A stretch of DNA of 64,000 nucleotides from Nitratireductor sp. (GCA_020637805.1 JACKJU010000004.1:241953-305952); one strand, 5' to 3'; counted from the first letter of the stretch, positions 1 to 9,175 are shown. Translations and numbers: made by a program. The notes: a model not told the origin generated them from the letters alone.

Positions 1-887
1 GCCATGTAGTCGGGCAGCTTGCGCCTGCCGATTACCTCGATCCGGTCCTCGACGATGGCGCCATAGGCCCGGCTTGCCCCGAAGCGGAACAGGCTCGCGG
101 CGGCATCTGCCTCCAGTTCGGCGGCAAGCGTGTTGATCTCGTCGAGGAGCTTCTCGTTTTCTTCGCTGCTGGCGGCCCGCATGGCGGAAGCAAGCCGCGA
201 CAGCTCGACTTCTGCAGTCGAGAGTTTGCCGGAAAGCGTGCGCGCGAGCGGCAGGCCAAGCAATGCAAGGGTACGATAGGTTTCAAGCTCGATCGCCAGC
301 TTGGCATAATAGCCAAGCCGGGCTTCGGGAAGCCCGCCATCCAGCAGAAGATAGACCGTCATCCCGTTCACATCCTGCCGGAAGTCCGTTGCCAGCATTG
401 ATTTGTCGTCGCCCAGAAGCGAAACGCAAAGACTGTCGCGGTCAAACCTCTCCAGCAGTTTCCTGTTGGCAGGCGTCAGCGAGCGCACTTCAACACGGCA
501 AGCCGAAATCAGCGAACCGGGAGCGGCAAAATTGCTGCCGAACGGATGGTTGGCGACGTCGCCCCCGAAACGCACCGGGCCGGGGCCGTCATATGTGAAT
601 GTCGTGAACTCGCTGTGCGCCTCCCAGCGCAGGCAGCCCCTGCCCCAGGCAAGTTCATGGTAGCGGGTGCTTTTTTCCGGACCGGCGACACCGCGCTGGT
701 TGCACAGTTCAGCGAAATTGGACCGGGCGACCGAGCTGCCGCCTTCCGACATGAAGGCGTAATGCAGGATGACCGAACCGGCTTTGAGAACCGGTAATGG
801 GCGCGAATGGATTTCCCCCACCGCGGCAGTGTGCTGCATATGGCGCGGGAAGGACTGCAGATGATGGTCGCCGTTGGCCTTTGCCAT
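1..887 (-). CDS. DUF3422 family protein (partial, C-terminus outside window)
   Basis: The leftward frame is open from an ATG at 887 to the left edge, giving 295 residues without a stop. The N-terminal part carries conserved stretches such as HSRPLPVL, FMSEGGSS and RGCLRWEAHSEF, typical of DUF3422 (COG4949, predicted membrane-anchored proteins of about 430 residues). The membrane segments of this family lie near the C-terminus, so they are outside the window. An AAGGGGAAGG ribosome site sits just upstream of the ATG, which fixes the start. The function of the family is unknown. It is divergent from rsmE, and the 245 bases between them hold both promoters; I could not resolve either. Confidence 0.85.
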   Translation of the reverse strand, partial: MAKANGDHHLQSFPRHMQHTAAVGEIHSRPLPVLKAGSVILHYAFMSEGGSSVARSNFAELCNQRGVAGPEKSTRYHELAWGRGCLRWEAHSEFTTFTYDGPGPVRFGGDVANHPFGSNFAAPGSLISACRVEVRSLTPANRKLLERFDRDSLCVSLLGDDKSMLATDFRQDVNGMTVYLLLDGGLPEARLGYYAKLAIELETYRTLALLGLPLARTLSGKLSTAEVELSRLASAMRAASSEENEKLLDEINTLAAELEADAAASLFRFGASRAYGAIVEDRIEVIGRRKLPDYM

Positions 888-1132
888 TTGCCTTCCCCTT
901 TTTGGGCCACTTCTTCGGCCCCTCTTTCGACCCAAGACGAATGCGCCAGAATGGTCATTCAGGAAATCTCTTTGTTGCACTGCAACAAACTGCCGATATC
1001 CGGGAATTTCACCATTTTGAACCCAATTGCAACAGGGGGCGCCTGCGCATTTTTGTCCCGCAGGTACGAGATCGTCGGATGTCACCTTGCCGGTACTTGC
1101 AAAAGCAGCGCTTCTTGACCAAACCTGATGAC

Positions 1133-1879
1133 ATGGAACGCTACGACTTTCGCACCCAGAGACTATTCGCCGACATCACCCTGACAGCCGGTGGAACGTT
1201 CGAGCCTGACCGGGCGCAGGCGAATTACCTGCTCAATGTGCTTCGTCTCAAGGAAGGTTCGAACGTCCTTCTGTTCAACGGTCGCGATGGCGAATGGCTG
1301 GCGCAAATTACCGGTGCAAAGCGCAAGGAATGCTCGCTCGTACTCCTGCACCAGACCCGTCCGCAACCACCTGCCCTCGACCTGCACTACCTGTTTGCGC
1401 CGCTCAAGCAGGCTAGACTCGACTACATGGTGCAAAAGGCGGTGGAAATGGGTGCAGGTGTGCTTCAACCCGTGCTCACACACCACACCCAGGTCAACCG
1501 GTTGAATACCGAACGCATGCGGGCCAATGCAATCGAGGCAGCCGAACAGTGCGGAATTCTGTCCATCGCCGATAGCCGCGAGCCGTTGAAGCTGGAGGCG
1601 CTGCTCTCCAAATGGGATACCGGCAGGCAGATCATCTTTTGCGATGAAAGTGCGCCAGACCAGGATCCGTTCGCCCTGCTGGAGCCGCTCGCCGGGAGGC
1701 CGCTCGCAGTGCTGATCGGCCCGGAGGGCGGTTTTTCGCAAGGAGAACGCGAATATCTCTGCTCCCAGCCGTTCGTCACCGCAATCGGCCTTGGCCCGCG
1801 CATCCTGCGCGCCGATACCGCCGCCGTTGCCGCGCTTGCCGTCGTGCAGGCCGCAATTGGCGACTGGCGCGGGATTTGA
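1133..1879 (+). CDS. rsmE: 16S rRNA (uracil1498-N3)-methyltransferase
   Basis: A 248-residue SPOUT methyltransferase that methylates U1498 of 16S rRNA using S-adenosylmethionine. The N-terminus (YDFRTQRLFAD) matches the PUA-like start of RsmE. The C-terminal half has the knotted SAM site motifs LIGPEGGF and LGPRILRADTAA. The frame is open upstream to about 797, but that extension has no family similarity and the family begins just before the RLF motif, so I place the start at the ATG at 1133. It is followed at 90 bases by gshA on the same strand, a common rhizobial pairing. Confidence 0.93.
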   Translation: MERYDFRTQRLFADITLTAGGTFEPDRAQANYLLNVLRLKEGSNVLLFNGRDGEWLAQITGAKRKECSLVLLHQTRPQPPALDLHYLFAPLKQARLDYMVQKAVEMGAGVLQPVLTHHTQVNRLNTERMRANAIEAAEQCGILSIADSREPLKLEALLSKWDTGRQIIFCDESAPDQDPFALLEPLAGRPLAVLIGPEGGFSQGEREYLCSQPFVTAIGLGPRILRADTAAVAALAVVQAAIGDWRGI

Positions 1880-1969
1880 ACGGGAACAAAGTTTTCCTTG
1901 CCGCGAAGGCTGGTGAACCTTACACGACTTGCCTATCTACCACTTTCCAAAATACCCGGCAGAGACCTG

Positions 1970-3340
1970 ATGGCACGCGATACAGTAGACGAACAGCCGA
2001 TCGAGAAACTTGACCAGCTTCAGGATTGGTTCGAACAGGGGTGCAAGCCGAAGTCCGACTGGCGGATCGGCACGGAACACGAGAAAATTCCGTTCTACAC
2101 GGAAGACAATTCGCCGGTGCCCTATGAGGGGCCACGCGGCATCGAAGCCCTGCTGAAAGGAATGCAGCAAGAGCTGGGATGGGAGGCCATCACCGACAAT
2201 GGCCGCATCATCGGCCTTGCCGGACCGGAGGGCGGCGCGATCTCGATCGAACCCGGCGGTCAGTTCGAGCTTTCCGGCGCACCGCTTGAACACATTCACC
2301 AGACATGCCGCGAATCCAACCAGCATCTGCGCGCTGTAAAGACCGTGGCTGGCGAACTGGGCATCGCTTTCCTGTCTACCGGCTCCAGCCCCGTCTGGAC
2401 GCTGGAGGAAACGCCGCGCATGCCGAAGAGCCGGTACGAGATCATGACCCGCTACATGCCCAAGGTCGGCACGCGCGGGCTGGACATGATGTACCGGACA
2501 ACAACCATCCAGGTTAATCTCGATTTCGACAGCGAGACCGACATGCGGCGCAAGCTGCAGACGTCGCTGAAATTGCAGCCGCTTGCGTCCGCACTGTTTG
2601 CCAACTCACCCTTCACCGAGGGAGTTCCCAATGGCGAACTCTCCTGGCGCAGCGGCGTGTGGAGCGACGTCGACAACCAGCGTGGTGGCTACCAGCCCTT
2701 CATGCTGTCTCCCGGTTTCGGTTTCGAGGACTATGTCAACTGGGCGCTGGACGTGCCGATGTATTTCGTGATCCGGGACGGCAAGTATCAGGACGCCACG
2801 CATGTGACGTTCCGCCAGTTCATGGACGGTGCGCTCCGCCACGAGGTGCCGCAGGGCGAACCAACCATGGGTGACTGGTACAACCATGTCAGCACGCTGT
2901 TTCCCGATGTACGCCTGAAACGTTTCCTGGAAATGCGCGGCGCCGATGGTGGACCGTGGCGGCGAATCTGTGCCCTTCCAGCGCTCTGGGTCGGCCTGCT
3001 CTATGACGAAGACGCGCTCGGCGCGGCGGAAGAACTCGTTTCCGGCTGGACGCCGGAAATGGTGGGGCAGTTGCGTGACGACGTACCTGAAAAGGGCCTC
3101 ACCGCGGAAATCGGCGGCAAGACCCTACGCGAGGTGGGGCGCGAAGTGTTGAAACTGTCGAAAGGCGGGCTGGAGCGCCGTAACAACCTCAACCTGGAAG
3201 GCTTCGACGAGCGCCTGTTTCTCGTGCCGCTCGAAGAGGTAGTGGCAGCAGGCAATACGCCTGCGGAAAGCCTCTTGTGGCGCTATCACGGCCCCTGGGA
3301 ACGCGACATTTCCCGCATTTTCGAAGAGGTGATCTTCTAG
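1970..3340 (+). CDS. gshA: glutamate-cysteine ligase
   Basis: A 456-residue enzyme of the GCS2 family (plant and alphaproteobacterial type). It makes gamma-glutamylcysteine from glutamate, cysteine and ATP, the first step of glutathione synthesis in the cytoplasm. Recognisable stretches are RIGTEHEK near residue 35, GGQFELSGAP near residue 97, and TTTIQVNLDF in the middle. The frame extends upstream to 1898, but family members start shortly before the DQLQDWF region, so the ATG at 1970 is preferred. It ends six bases before xseA and is probably co-transcribed with it. Confidence 0.93.
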   Translation: MARDTVDEQPIEKLDQLQDWFEQGCKPKSDWRIGTEHEKIPFYTEDNSPVPYEGPRGIEALLKGMQQELGWEAITDNGRIIGLAGPEGGAISIEPGGQFELSGAPLEHIHQTCRESNQHLRAVKTVAGELGIAFLSTGSSPVWTLEETPRMPKSRYEIMTRYMPKVGTRGLDMMYRTTTIQVNLDFDSETDMRRKLQTSLKLQPLASALFANSPFTEGVPNGELSWRSGVWSDVDNQRGGYQPFMLSPGFGFEDYVNWALDVPMYFVIRDGKYQDATHVTFRQFMDGALRHEVPQGEPTMGDWYNHVSTLFPDVRLKRFLEMRGADGGPWRRICALPALWVGLLYDEDALGAAEELVSGWTPEMVGQLRDDVPEKGLTAEIGGKTLREVGREVLKLSKGGLERRNNLNLEGFDERLFLVPLEEVVAAGNTPAESLLWRYHGPWERDISRIFEEVIF

Positions 3341-3346
3341 GGCGCT

Positions 3347-4936
3347 ATGGATAGCGAAGCCACAAAGAGCAATGCAGCCGAATTCAGCGTGTCGGAAATT
3401 TCCGGTGCGCTCAAGCGCATGGTCGAGGACAATTTCGGCCATGTGCGCGTTCGCGGCGAGATCACCGGCTATCGCGGACCGCACTCTTCCGGGCACATGT
3501 ATTTTGCGCTGAAGGATGAACGCGCGCGCATCGAGGCTGTTGTCTGGCGCGGTGTTGCAGGCAGGTTGAAACATCGTCCCGAAGAAGGGATGGAGGTGGT
3601 GGCCACGGGAAAGCTGACCACCTATCCCGGTTCGTCGAAATACCAGATCGTGATCGACAACCTGGAACCTGCCGGGGCTGGCGCCCTGATGGCGCTGCTG
3701 GAAGAGCGCAAGAAAAAACTCCAGGCCGAAGGTCTGTTCGATCCGGCGCGCAAGCAGCTTCTGCCCTACATGCCCAGGGTGATCGGCGTGATTACTTCAC
3801 CGACCGGCGCAGTCATCCGGGATATTCTCCACCGCATCACCGACCGCTTCCCCCTGCATGTCATCGTCTGGCCTGTCAGGGTGCAGGGCGACACCTGCGC
3901 GCAGGAAGTAGCGGCTGCCATTGACGGCTTCAACGCCATCGAAGCTGGGAGCGGAATTCCGCGGCCGGACCTGCTGATCGTCGCACGAGGCGGTGGCTCG
4001 ATCGAGGACCTGTGGGGCTTCAACGAGGAAGCACCGGTTCGCGCCGCCGCGCAATCGGACATTCCTGTCATCAGCGCGGTCGGTCACGAGACCGACTGGT
4101 CGCTCATCGACCTTGCGGCCGACGTGCGCGCGCCGACCCCGACAGGGGCAGCGGAAATCGCCGTGCCGGTAAAAGTCGACCTGGAAGCGCATCTGGCGAC
4201 CCTTTCAGCGCGGCAGCGCAACGCGATCTCTCGCCACATGAGCGAGGTGCGCGGCGCACTCACTGCGGCAGGTCGCGGCCTGCCCTCTCCCGACAGCCTG
4301 TTCGCCGTAAAGTCCCAGAGGCTCGACAGGGCTTCCAGCCGTGCCGAGGCCGGCTTCGTGAGAACGATGAATGCGAAGCGGGTCGCCTATGAAAACCGGG
4401 CCGGCAAGCTAAGCCCTTCCCTTCTGCGGAACCGCATAGCGGGCCTTGGCCACCGCCTCGATATCGTGCGAACGGAACTGTCGACCGCGCAGTCGCGAAT
4501 GATGGAGCGGCGCAAGTCCCGGCTTGCCTCTGCGCGCTTGTCTTCGGGAATGCTGCTCACTGCAGCCAATCAGGCCCGGCGAAGCTTGAACGACCTGGCC
4601 CGGCGTATGGACCAGACGCAGAAGCTGAACCTGCAGCAAGCCACCGTGCGGCTTGATTCTGCCTCGCGCCTTCTTAATTCCTTTAGCTATACAAGCATAC
4701 TGGAGCGGGGTTTTGCCGTGGTTCGCGACATGGAAGGCCAGGTCACGACCCGGTCTGCGGCCATCGTGGACGGTGGCGCCTACGAACTCGAATTTGCCGA
4801 CGGCAGAACGCGTGTAACCGCTGGCGCCGGGACTGAAAAAGCTGCCAGGCCGAGTGCTTCTAGGGAGGGTAAAGGCGCCAGGCAACCAGCGGCAAGTCGG
4901 AAAGGCCAGCCCGGCCTATTCGATGATGCGGATTGA
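3347..4936 (+). CDS. xseA: exodeoxyribonuclease VII large subunit
   Basis: A 529-residue large subunit of exonuclease VII, which degrades single-stranded DNA in both directions. The N-terminus begins with the OB-fold (FSVSEISGALKRMVEDNFG, then VRGEI near residue 36). The catalytic domain has GVITSPTGAVIRD, ARGGGSIEDLW and the HETDWSLID segment. A long helical region follows, then a C-terminal ERGFAVVRD motif. It is longer than the E. coli protein (456 residues) because of a basic, low-complexity tail after residue about 495, usual in rhizobia. It follows gshA closely. The small subunit xseB is not in this window. Confidence 0.95.
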   Translation: MDSEATKSNAAEFSVSEISGALKRMVEDNFGHVRVRGEITGYRGPHSSGHMYFALKDERARIEAVVWRGVAGRLKHRPEEGMEVVATGKLTTYPGSSKYQIVIDNLEPAGAGALMALLEERKKKLQAEGLFDPARKQLLPYMPRVIGVITSPTGAVIRDILHRITDRFPLHVIVWPVRVQGDTCAQEVAAAIDGFNAIEAGSGIPRPDLLIVARGGGSIEDLWGFNEEAPVRAAAQSDIPVISAVGHETDWSLIDLAADVRAPTPTGAAEIAVPVKVDLEAHLATLSARQRNAISRHMSEVRGALTAAGRGLPSPDSLFAVKSQRLDRASSRAEAGFVRTMNAKRVAYENRAGKLSPSLLRNRIAGLGHRLDIVRTELSTAQSRMMERRKSRLASARLSSGMLLTAANQARRSLNDLARRMDQTQKLNLQQATVRLDSASRLLNSFSYTSILERGFAVVRDMEGQVTTRSAAIVDGGAYELEFADGRTRVTAGAGTEKAARPSASREGKGARQPAASRKGQPGLFDDAD

Positions 4937-5051
4937 CCGGGACAAATGATGCAAGCCTCGCGCATGCGGCAGTTTGTATCTTCTGCACATTACCTGCTAT
5001 TCGGCATGTCCTCGGAAGGGAAAATGCCATGATTTCAGGTGGTCACTCCAA

Positions 5052-5070
5052 ATTCTGTCTTTGACAGAAT
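5052..5070. repeat. perfect 8-bp inverted repeat, 3-base spacer
   Basis: ATTCTGTC, then TTT, then GACAGAAT. It lies in the 291-base gap between xseA and the Nudix gene, about 157 bases before the Nudix start. An A-run rather than a T-run follows on the plus strand, and no T-run follows on the minus strand, so it is not a typical intrinsic terminator. It could be a protein-binding dyad for the downstream gene; nothing identifies the protein. The rest of this gap holds nothing I can name. Confidence 0.5.
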
Positions 5071-5227
5071 CAAAAAATGCATCTGAATGAAACCGGCAAC
5101 CAGGGTTTGCCCGGATGTCATGTTTCTGTGTCATTTCTGATATCCCCAAACCCCGACCACGACGGACCCCGAGAACGTGAAACGACGCATTCTCCCAGCA
5201 ACAAGGCAAGATGGACCGGCAAGGCAG

Positions 5228-5686
5228 ATGATCGAGAACCTGTCCCTGCTGTTCAGGCGGCCAAGACGCCTGCAGGTTGCCGCGCTTTGCTACCGCAAGG
5301 GTTCGTCGGGGCCCGAGGTTCTGCTCGTAACCACTCGCGACACGCGCCGCTGGATCATCCCGAAGGGCTGGCCGATGACCCGACGCTCGGCACGCAAGAC
5401 AGCCGAGATCGAGGCGTACGAGGAAGCGGGAATCGTGGGAAAGGCGGCCCGCGAACCAATCGGCAAGTTTCACTCCCACAAGGGCATGGGCGAAGGGCTG
5501 AAACTTCCGACCGAGGTTCTGGTTTTTCCGGTGAAGGTGAAGAGCGTCAAGCGCAAATACCCCGAGCGTGACGAACGCGATCTCATCTGGTTGCCACTGG
5601 AAAGTGCCATCCGGCAGACAAATGAAGACGGGCTGAGAGCGCTCCTGCAGTCCGAGAGTGTGGAAAAACTGCTCAAAAGCGCCTGA
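5228..5686 (+). CDS. Nudix hydrolase (diphosphoinositol-polyphosphate-hydrolase-like)
   Basis: A 152-residue single-domain Nudix protein. The segment RRWIIPKGWPM followed by a helix ending EAYEEAGI is the Nudix box. The box is degenerate: the first Glu of GX5EX7REUXEE is Arg, and the Arg before the EUXEE part is Ile, while the metal-binding EE pair is kept. The PKGWP signature is typical of the rhizobial group resembling diphosphoinositol polyphosphate phosphohydrolases, so a nucleoside polyphosphate or inorganic polyphosphate substrate is possible but not shown. A GTG at 5177 is in frame; I prefer the ATG at 5228 because family members begin about 13 residues before RLQVAALCYR and an AAGG site precedes it. 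It lies beside the phosphate transporter gene. Confidence 0.85.
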   Translation: MIENLSLLFRRPRRLQVAALCYRKGSSGPEVLLVTTRDTRRWIIPKGWPMTRRSARKTAEIEAYEEAGIVGKAAREPIGKFHSHKGMGEGLKLPTEVLVFPVKVKSVKRKYPERDERDLIWLPLESAIRQTNEDGLRALLQSESVEKLLKSA

Positions 5687-5769
5687 ATATGCACTTTCGC
5701 GACTCCGATCCTTGCAAGCGGCAATTAAGTTGACTACGCCCCTGCCGAGGCAATTTCCGGCAGAACAAG

Positions 5770-7263
5770 ATGGCAGATACCCGCAAACCAACGCTCGATA
5801 AGGATCTGGACAAGCTCCAGACAGTTGAGACCGCAGCCTCGATGATGGCGCGGGGCCTCGTGCCCATAGGCGTTTCGCTTGCATTCATCGTCGTGGTCAT
5901 GCTCGCCGCGGGCGGTTTCGTTTCCGGATTGAGCGGCGCCTGGATAATCGTCGCGGCCGCTGCCATTGGCGGCTACATGGCGCTGAACATCGGCGCCAAC
6001 GACGTGGCAAACAACGTTGGTCCGGCCGTTGGATCCCGCGCAATGACCATGACGAGTGCGCTCGTCATAGCGGCGATCTTCGAGAGTGCCGGCGCCCTCA
6101 TTGCCGGCGGTGATGTTGTGGGAACCATTTCCAAGGGCATCATCGACGCCAATGCGGTGACCGATCACAACATGTTCGTGGCAGCGATGATGGCAGCGCT
6201 CGTATCCTCCGCGCTCTGGGTCAACCTCGCCACATGGATCGGTGCGCCCGTCTCGACCACTCACGCAATCGTGGGCGGCGTGATGGGAGCCGGCATTGCG
6301 GCTGCGGGTTTCGGTGCTGTTCACTGGGATACGATGGGGGCGATCGCCGCAAGCTGGGTAATCTCACCGTTGCTTGGCGGCATCATCGCGGCGCTTTTCC
6401 TGGCGTTCATCAAGGAAATGATCATCTACCAGGATGACAAGATCGCAGCAGCCCGGCGCTGGGTACCTGTGCTGATCGCGATCATGGCCGGAACCTTCAC
6501 GACTTATCTGGCGCTGAAGGGTGTCAAACACCTGGTCAAGATCGATCTAACCACGGCCATCCTGATCGGCATCGCGGTCGGCGTGGTAATCTGGCTGGCT
6601 ACACGGCCACTGATCGCACGCCAGTCGCGCGGGCTGGAGAACCGGAACCAGTCGCTGCGCAAGCTGTTTTCCCTGCCGCTGATCATTTCTGCTGCCCTTC
6701 TGTCGTTTGCTCACGGGGCAAACGACGTTGCCAATGCGGTGGGACCGCTGGCGGCCATCGTGCATACCGTTGAACTTGGCGACGTTGCTCCGAAGGTTTC
6801 CATTCCGCTATGGGTTATGACCGTTGGCGCATTCGGCATCTCCTTCGGCCTGCTGCTGTTCGGACCCAAGCTGATCCGGATGGTCGGTTCGCAGATCACG
6901 AAACTCAATCCGATGCGCGCCTACTGCGTTGCGCTGTCGGCTGCGGTCACAGTTATCATTGCTTCCTGGCTCGGGCTTCCCGTGTCATCCACCCATATCG
7001 CGGTTGGCGCGGTCTTCGGCGTCGGCTTCTTCAGGGAGTGGTATACGGAGAAATCCTCCAAGCGAAAGGCATGGGTTCAGGCCAACCAGCCCGAGAAGCA
7101 GCATCGCGACGATTCCAAGAGTCGCGAGGAGATGCAGCGGCGCAAGCTCGTTCGCCGCTCGCACTTCATGACCATCGTATCCGCCTGGATCGTTACGGTA
7201 CCGGCAGCAGCCGTGCTGTCCGCGCTGCTCTACTACCTGCTTTCGCATGTGATCCGGTTCTGA
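5770..7263 (+). CDS. pit: inorganic phosphate transporter, Pit family
   Basis: A 497-residue inner-membrane carrier that imports phosphate (as metal phosphate) with protons. The duplicated signature of the PiT family is present: NIGANDVANNVGPAVGS near residue 74 and AHGANDVANAVGPLAA near residue 316, each followed by the paired GxPVSTTHAIVGG and GLPVSSTHIAVGA segments. A cytoplasmic N-terminal stretch of about 30 residues and a charged loop near residue 430 break the hydrophobic segments. It follows the Nudix gene by 83 bases on the same strand; no PhoU-like partner is adjacent. Confidence 0.93.
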   Translation: MADTRKPTLDKDLDKLQTVETAASMMARGLVPIGVSLAFIVVVMLAAGGFVSGLSGAWIIVAAAAIGGYMALNIGANDVANNVGPAVGSRAMTMTSALVIAAIFESAGALIAGGDVVGTISKGIIDANAVTDHNMFVAAMMAALVSSALWVNLATWIGAPVSTTHAIVGGVMGAGIAAAGFGAVHWDTMGAIAASWVISPLLGGIIAALFLAFIKEMIIYQDDKIAAARRWVPVLIAIMAGTFTTYLALKGVKHLVKIDLTTAILIGIAVGVVIWLATRPLIARQSRGLENRNQSLRKLFSLPLIISAALLSFAHGANDVANAVGPLAAIVHTVELGDVAPKVSIPLWVMTVGAFGISFGLLLFGPKLIRMVGSQITKLNPMRAYCVALSAAVTVIIASWLGLPVSSTHIAVGAVFGVGFFREWYTEKSSKRKAWVQANQPEKQHRDDSKSREEMQRRKLVRRSHFMTIVSAWIVTVPAAAVLSALLYYLLSHVIRF

Positions 7264-7397
7264 CACGGTGATCCTGAAGGTAGCCAAATCCGGCATGGGA
7301 AGACGTAGATTCGGCTTTTAATTCGGGGGCCTTTGGTCCAATCTTCGGCTCAAACGGCGGCGCGTGCCGGCGTGATTGAGTAGATGGAGATTTCCCG

Positions 7398-8726
7398 ATG
7401 TCGAACAGGCTGAATGCAACCCCGAACGATCTGCGTGCCTTCTGGATGCCGTTCACGGCAAACCGCCAATTCAAGCAGAACCCGCGCATGTTCGTCTCGG
7501 CAAAGGACATGCATTTCAAGACGGCAGAAGGCCGCGAGGTGCTTGATGGCACGGCCGGACTCTGGTGCGTCAACGCGGGCCACTGCCGCCCGCTGATCAC
7601 TGAGGCCATCCAGAAACAGGCAGCCGAACTCGACTACGCTCCGGCCTTCCAGATGGGTCACCCCAAGGCCTTCGAATTGGCAAACCGGCTGGTCGATATC
7701 ACGCCTGAAGGCATGGACCACGTCTTCTACACCAATTCGGGATCGGAAAGCGTCGACACCGCGCTCAAGATCGCCATTGCCTATCACCGGGCCAAGGGTG
7801 ACGGCAGCCGTTTCCGCCTCATCGGCAGGGAACGCGGCTATCACGGTGTCAACTTCGGCGGCATTTCGGTTGGCGGCATCGTCTCCAACCGCAAGATGTT
7901 CGGGACGCTGCTGACCGGCGTGGACCACATGCCACATACGCATTTGCCGCAGGAAAACAGCTTCACCCGCGGCGAACCGGAACATGGCGCCAACTTGGCC
8001 GACGAACTGGAGCGCATCTGCGCGCTGCACGATCCGTCGACGATCGCGGCGGTGATCGTCGAGCCGGTGGCCGGCTCCACCGGCGTCCTCATTCCGCCCA
8101 AAGGCTACCTGCAGCGCCTGCGCAACATATGCGACAAGCACGGCATACTGCTGATTTTCGATGAAGTGATTACCGGCTACGGACGCCTTGGCGCACCGTT
8201 TGCCGCACAGTATTTCGGCGTGACGCCGGACATCATCACCTCGGCCAAGGGATTGACCAACGGCGTCATTCCCATGGGCGCGGTGTTCGTCAAGAACGAG
8301 ATCCACGACGCCTTCATGAACGGGCCGGAACACATGATCGAGTTCTTCCATGGCTACACCTATTCGGGCAACCCGATTGCCTCGGCGGCGGCAATCGCCA
8401 CGCTCGACACCTATCGCGACGAGGGCCTGTTCGAACGCGTTGGCGACATTGCTTCCTACTGGGAGGATGCAATCCACTCGCTTGCAGACGCGCCAAACGT
8501 GATCGATACGCGCAATCTGGGTCTGATCGGGGCCATAGAACTGGCGCCAATCGAGGGCCAGCCGACGAAACGGGCCTTCTCGGCCTTCGTGCGCGCCTAT
8601 GAAAAGGGAGTGCTTATCCGCACGACCGGAGACATCATCGCCCTGTCGCCACCGCTGATCGTGGAAAAGGCCCATATCGACCAGATCGTGGAAACGATCC
8701 GGGAAGTTCTGGGCGAGGTCGGCTGA
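7398..8726 (+). CDS. omega-amino acid:pyruvate aminotransferase
   Basis: A 442-residue class III PLP aminotransferase. The sequence is typical of beta-alanine/omega-amino acid:pyruvate transaminase (EC 2.6.1.18): DLRAFWMPFTANRQFK at the N-terminus, GTAGLWCVNAGHCRP, YTNSGSESVDTA for phosphate binding, FDEVITGYGRLG with the pyridine-binding Asp, and the PLP lysine in ITSAKGLTNG (about residue 284). It moves amino groups from beta-alanine or similar omega-amines to pyruvate. It is a single-gene unit followed by a clear terminator at 8761. Confidence 0.9.
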   Translation: MSNRLNATPNDLRAFWMPFTANRQFKQNPRMFVSAKDMHFKTAEGREVLDGTAGLWCVNAGHCRPLITEAIQKQAAELDYAPAFQMGHPKAFELANRLVDITPEGMDHVFYTNSGSESVDTALKIAIAYHRAKGDGSRFRLIGRERGYHGVNFGGISVGGIVSNRKMFGTLLTGVDHMPHTHLPQENSFTRGEPEHGANLADELERICALHDPSTIAAVIVEPVAGSTGVLIPPKGYLQRLRNICDKHGILLIFDEVITGYGRLGAPFAAQYFGVTPDIITSAKGLTNGVIPMGAVFVKNEIHDAFMNGPEHMIEFFHGYTYSGNPIASAAAIATLDTYRDEGLFERVGDIASYWEDAIHSLADAPNVIDTRNLGLIGAIELAPIEGQPTKRAFSAFVRAYEKGVLIRTTGDIIALSPPLIVEKAHIDQIVETIREVLGEVG

Positions 8727-8760
8727 GCGCGCGCACCAAAAGCCAGGCAACGAAATAACA

Positions 8761-8784
8761 AAGCCCGGTCGCAAGGCCGGGCTT
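8761..8784 (+). terminator. hairpin downstream of the aminotransferase gene
   Basis: A ten-pair stem AAGCCCGGTC / GGCCGGGCTT (one T-G pair) closed by a GCAA tetraloop, 34 bases after the aminotransferase stop. The downstream stretch CTTCATTTG is only moderately T-rich. It also lies at the far side of the convergent tRNA-His gene and may stop transcription from both directions. Confidence 0.75.
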
Positions 8785-8844
8785 CTTCATTTGTATCGGG
8801 ATTTCCGGGACAGGCCGAGAAGCAGGTAATCGGGCGCAATGAAA

Positions 8845-8921
8845 TGGTACGGTTGGGTGGATTCGAACCACCGACCTCTGGAGCCACAATCCAACGCTCT
8901 AACCAACTGAGCTACAACCGC
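8845..8921 (-). tRNA. tRNA-His (anticodon GTG)
   Basis: A complete cloverleaf on the minus strand: acceptor GCGGTTG, D-arm GCTCAGTTGGTTAGAGC, anticodon stem-loop with GTG, T-arm GGTGGTTCGAATCCACC, and an encoded CCA. The acceptor pairs GCGGTTG with CAACCGT, making a G1-T72 pair. The discriminator base is A73, and the base before position 1 is T, not G. The usual bacterial G-1/C73 pair is therefore absent, as known for alphaproteobacterial tRNA-His. Confidence 0.95.
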
Positions 8922-8963
8922 ACGGCTGAAAGCCGTAGGACGCGCCCACGGCCAGCGAGGTGT

Positions 8964-8992
8964 GAAATACGGTTCTCCGGCGCATTTTGCAA
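8964..8992 (-). promoter_or_regulatory. possible promoter for tRNA-His
   Basis: On the minus strand, TTGCAA is followed by a 17-base spacer and TATTTC, about 42 bases before the mature 5' end of tRNA-His. The match to a sigma-70 promoter is fair. It is inference from spacing and position only. Confidence 0.4.
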
Positions 8993-9175
8993 GAGCAAAT
9001 GGCGGCTTTTTCAAACAGTTCGAAGCGGGATTGCCACAAGTGGCAGGGAAGTGGCAGTTGCCTTGCGGAACCATTCTCAAGGGTTAACTCCCGCCCCCCG
9101 CGCAGATTAACTGTCTTTGCGGAATCAACGCCGGGCAGGAACCCGCTTGCTGGACCGCCTACGCGCCTTAAGCTA

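Noticed and set aside
509..958. Minus-strand ORF of 149 residues near the left edge
   Set aside because: It overlaps the DUF3422 gene in another frame on the same strand and has no family similarity; the DUF3422 frame carries conserved motifs and a good ribosome site.
797..1132. N-terminal extension of the RsmE frame
   Set aside because: No similarity to RsmE and no ribosome site; the region must hold divergent promoters. The family start is at 1133.
7350..8774. Minus-strand ORF of 474 residues opposite the aminotransferase
   Set aside because: Shadow frame caused by high GC at third positions; the plus-strand frame has all PLP enzyme motifs.
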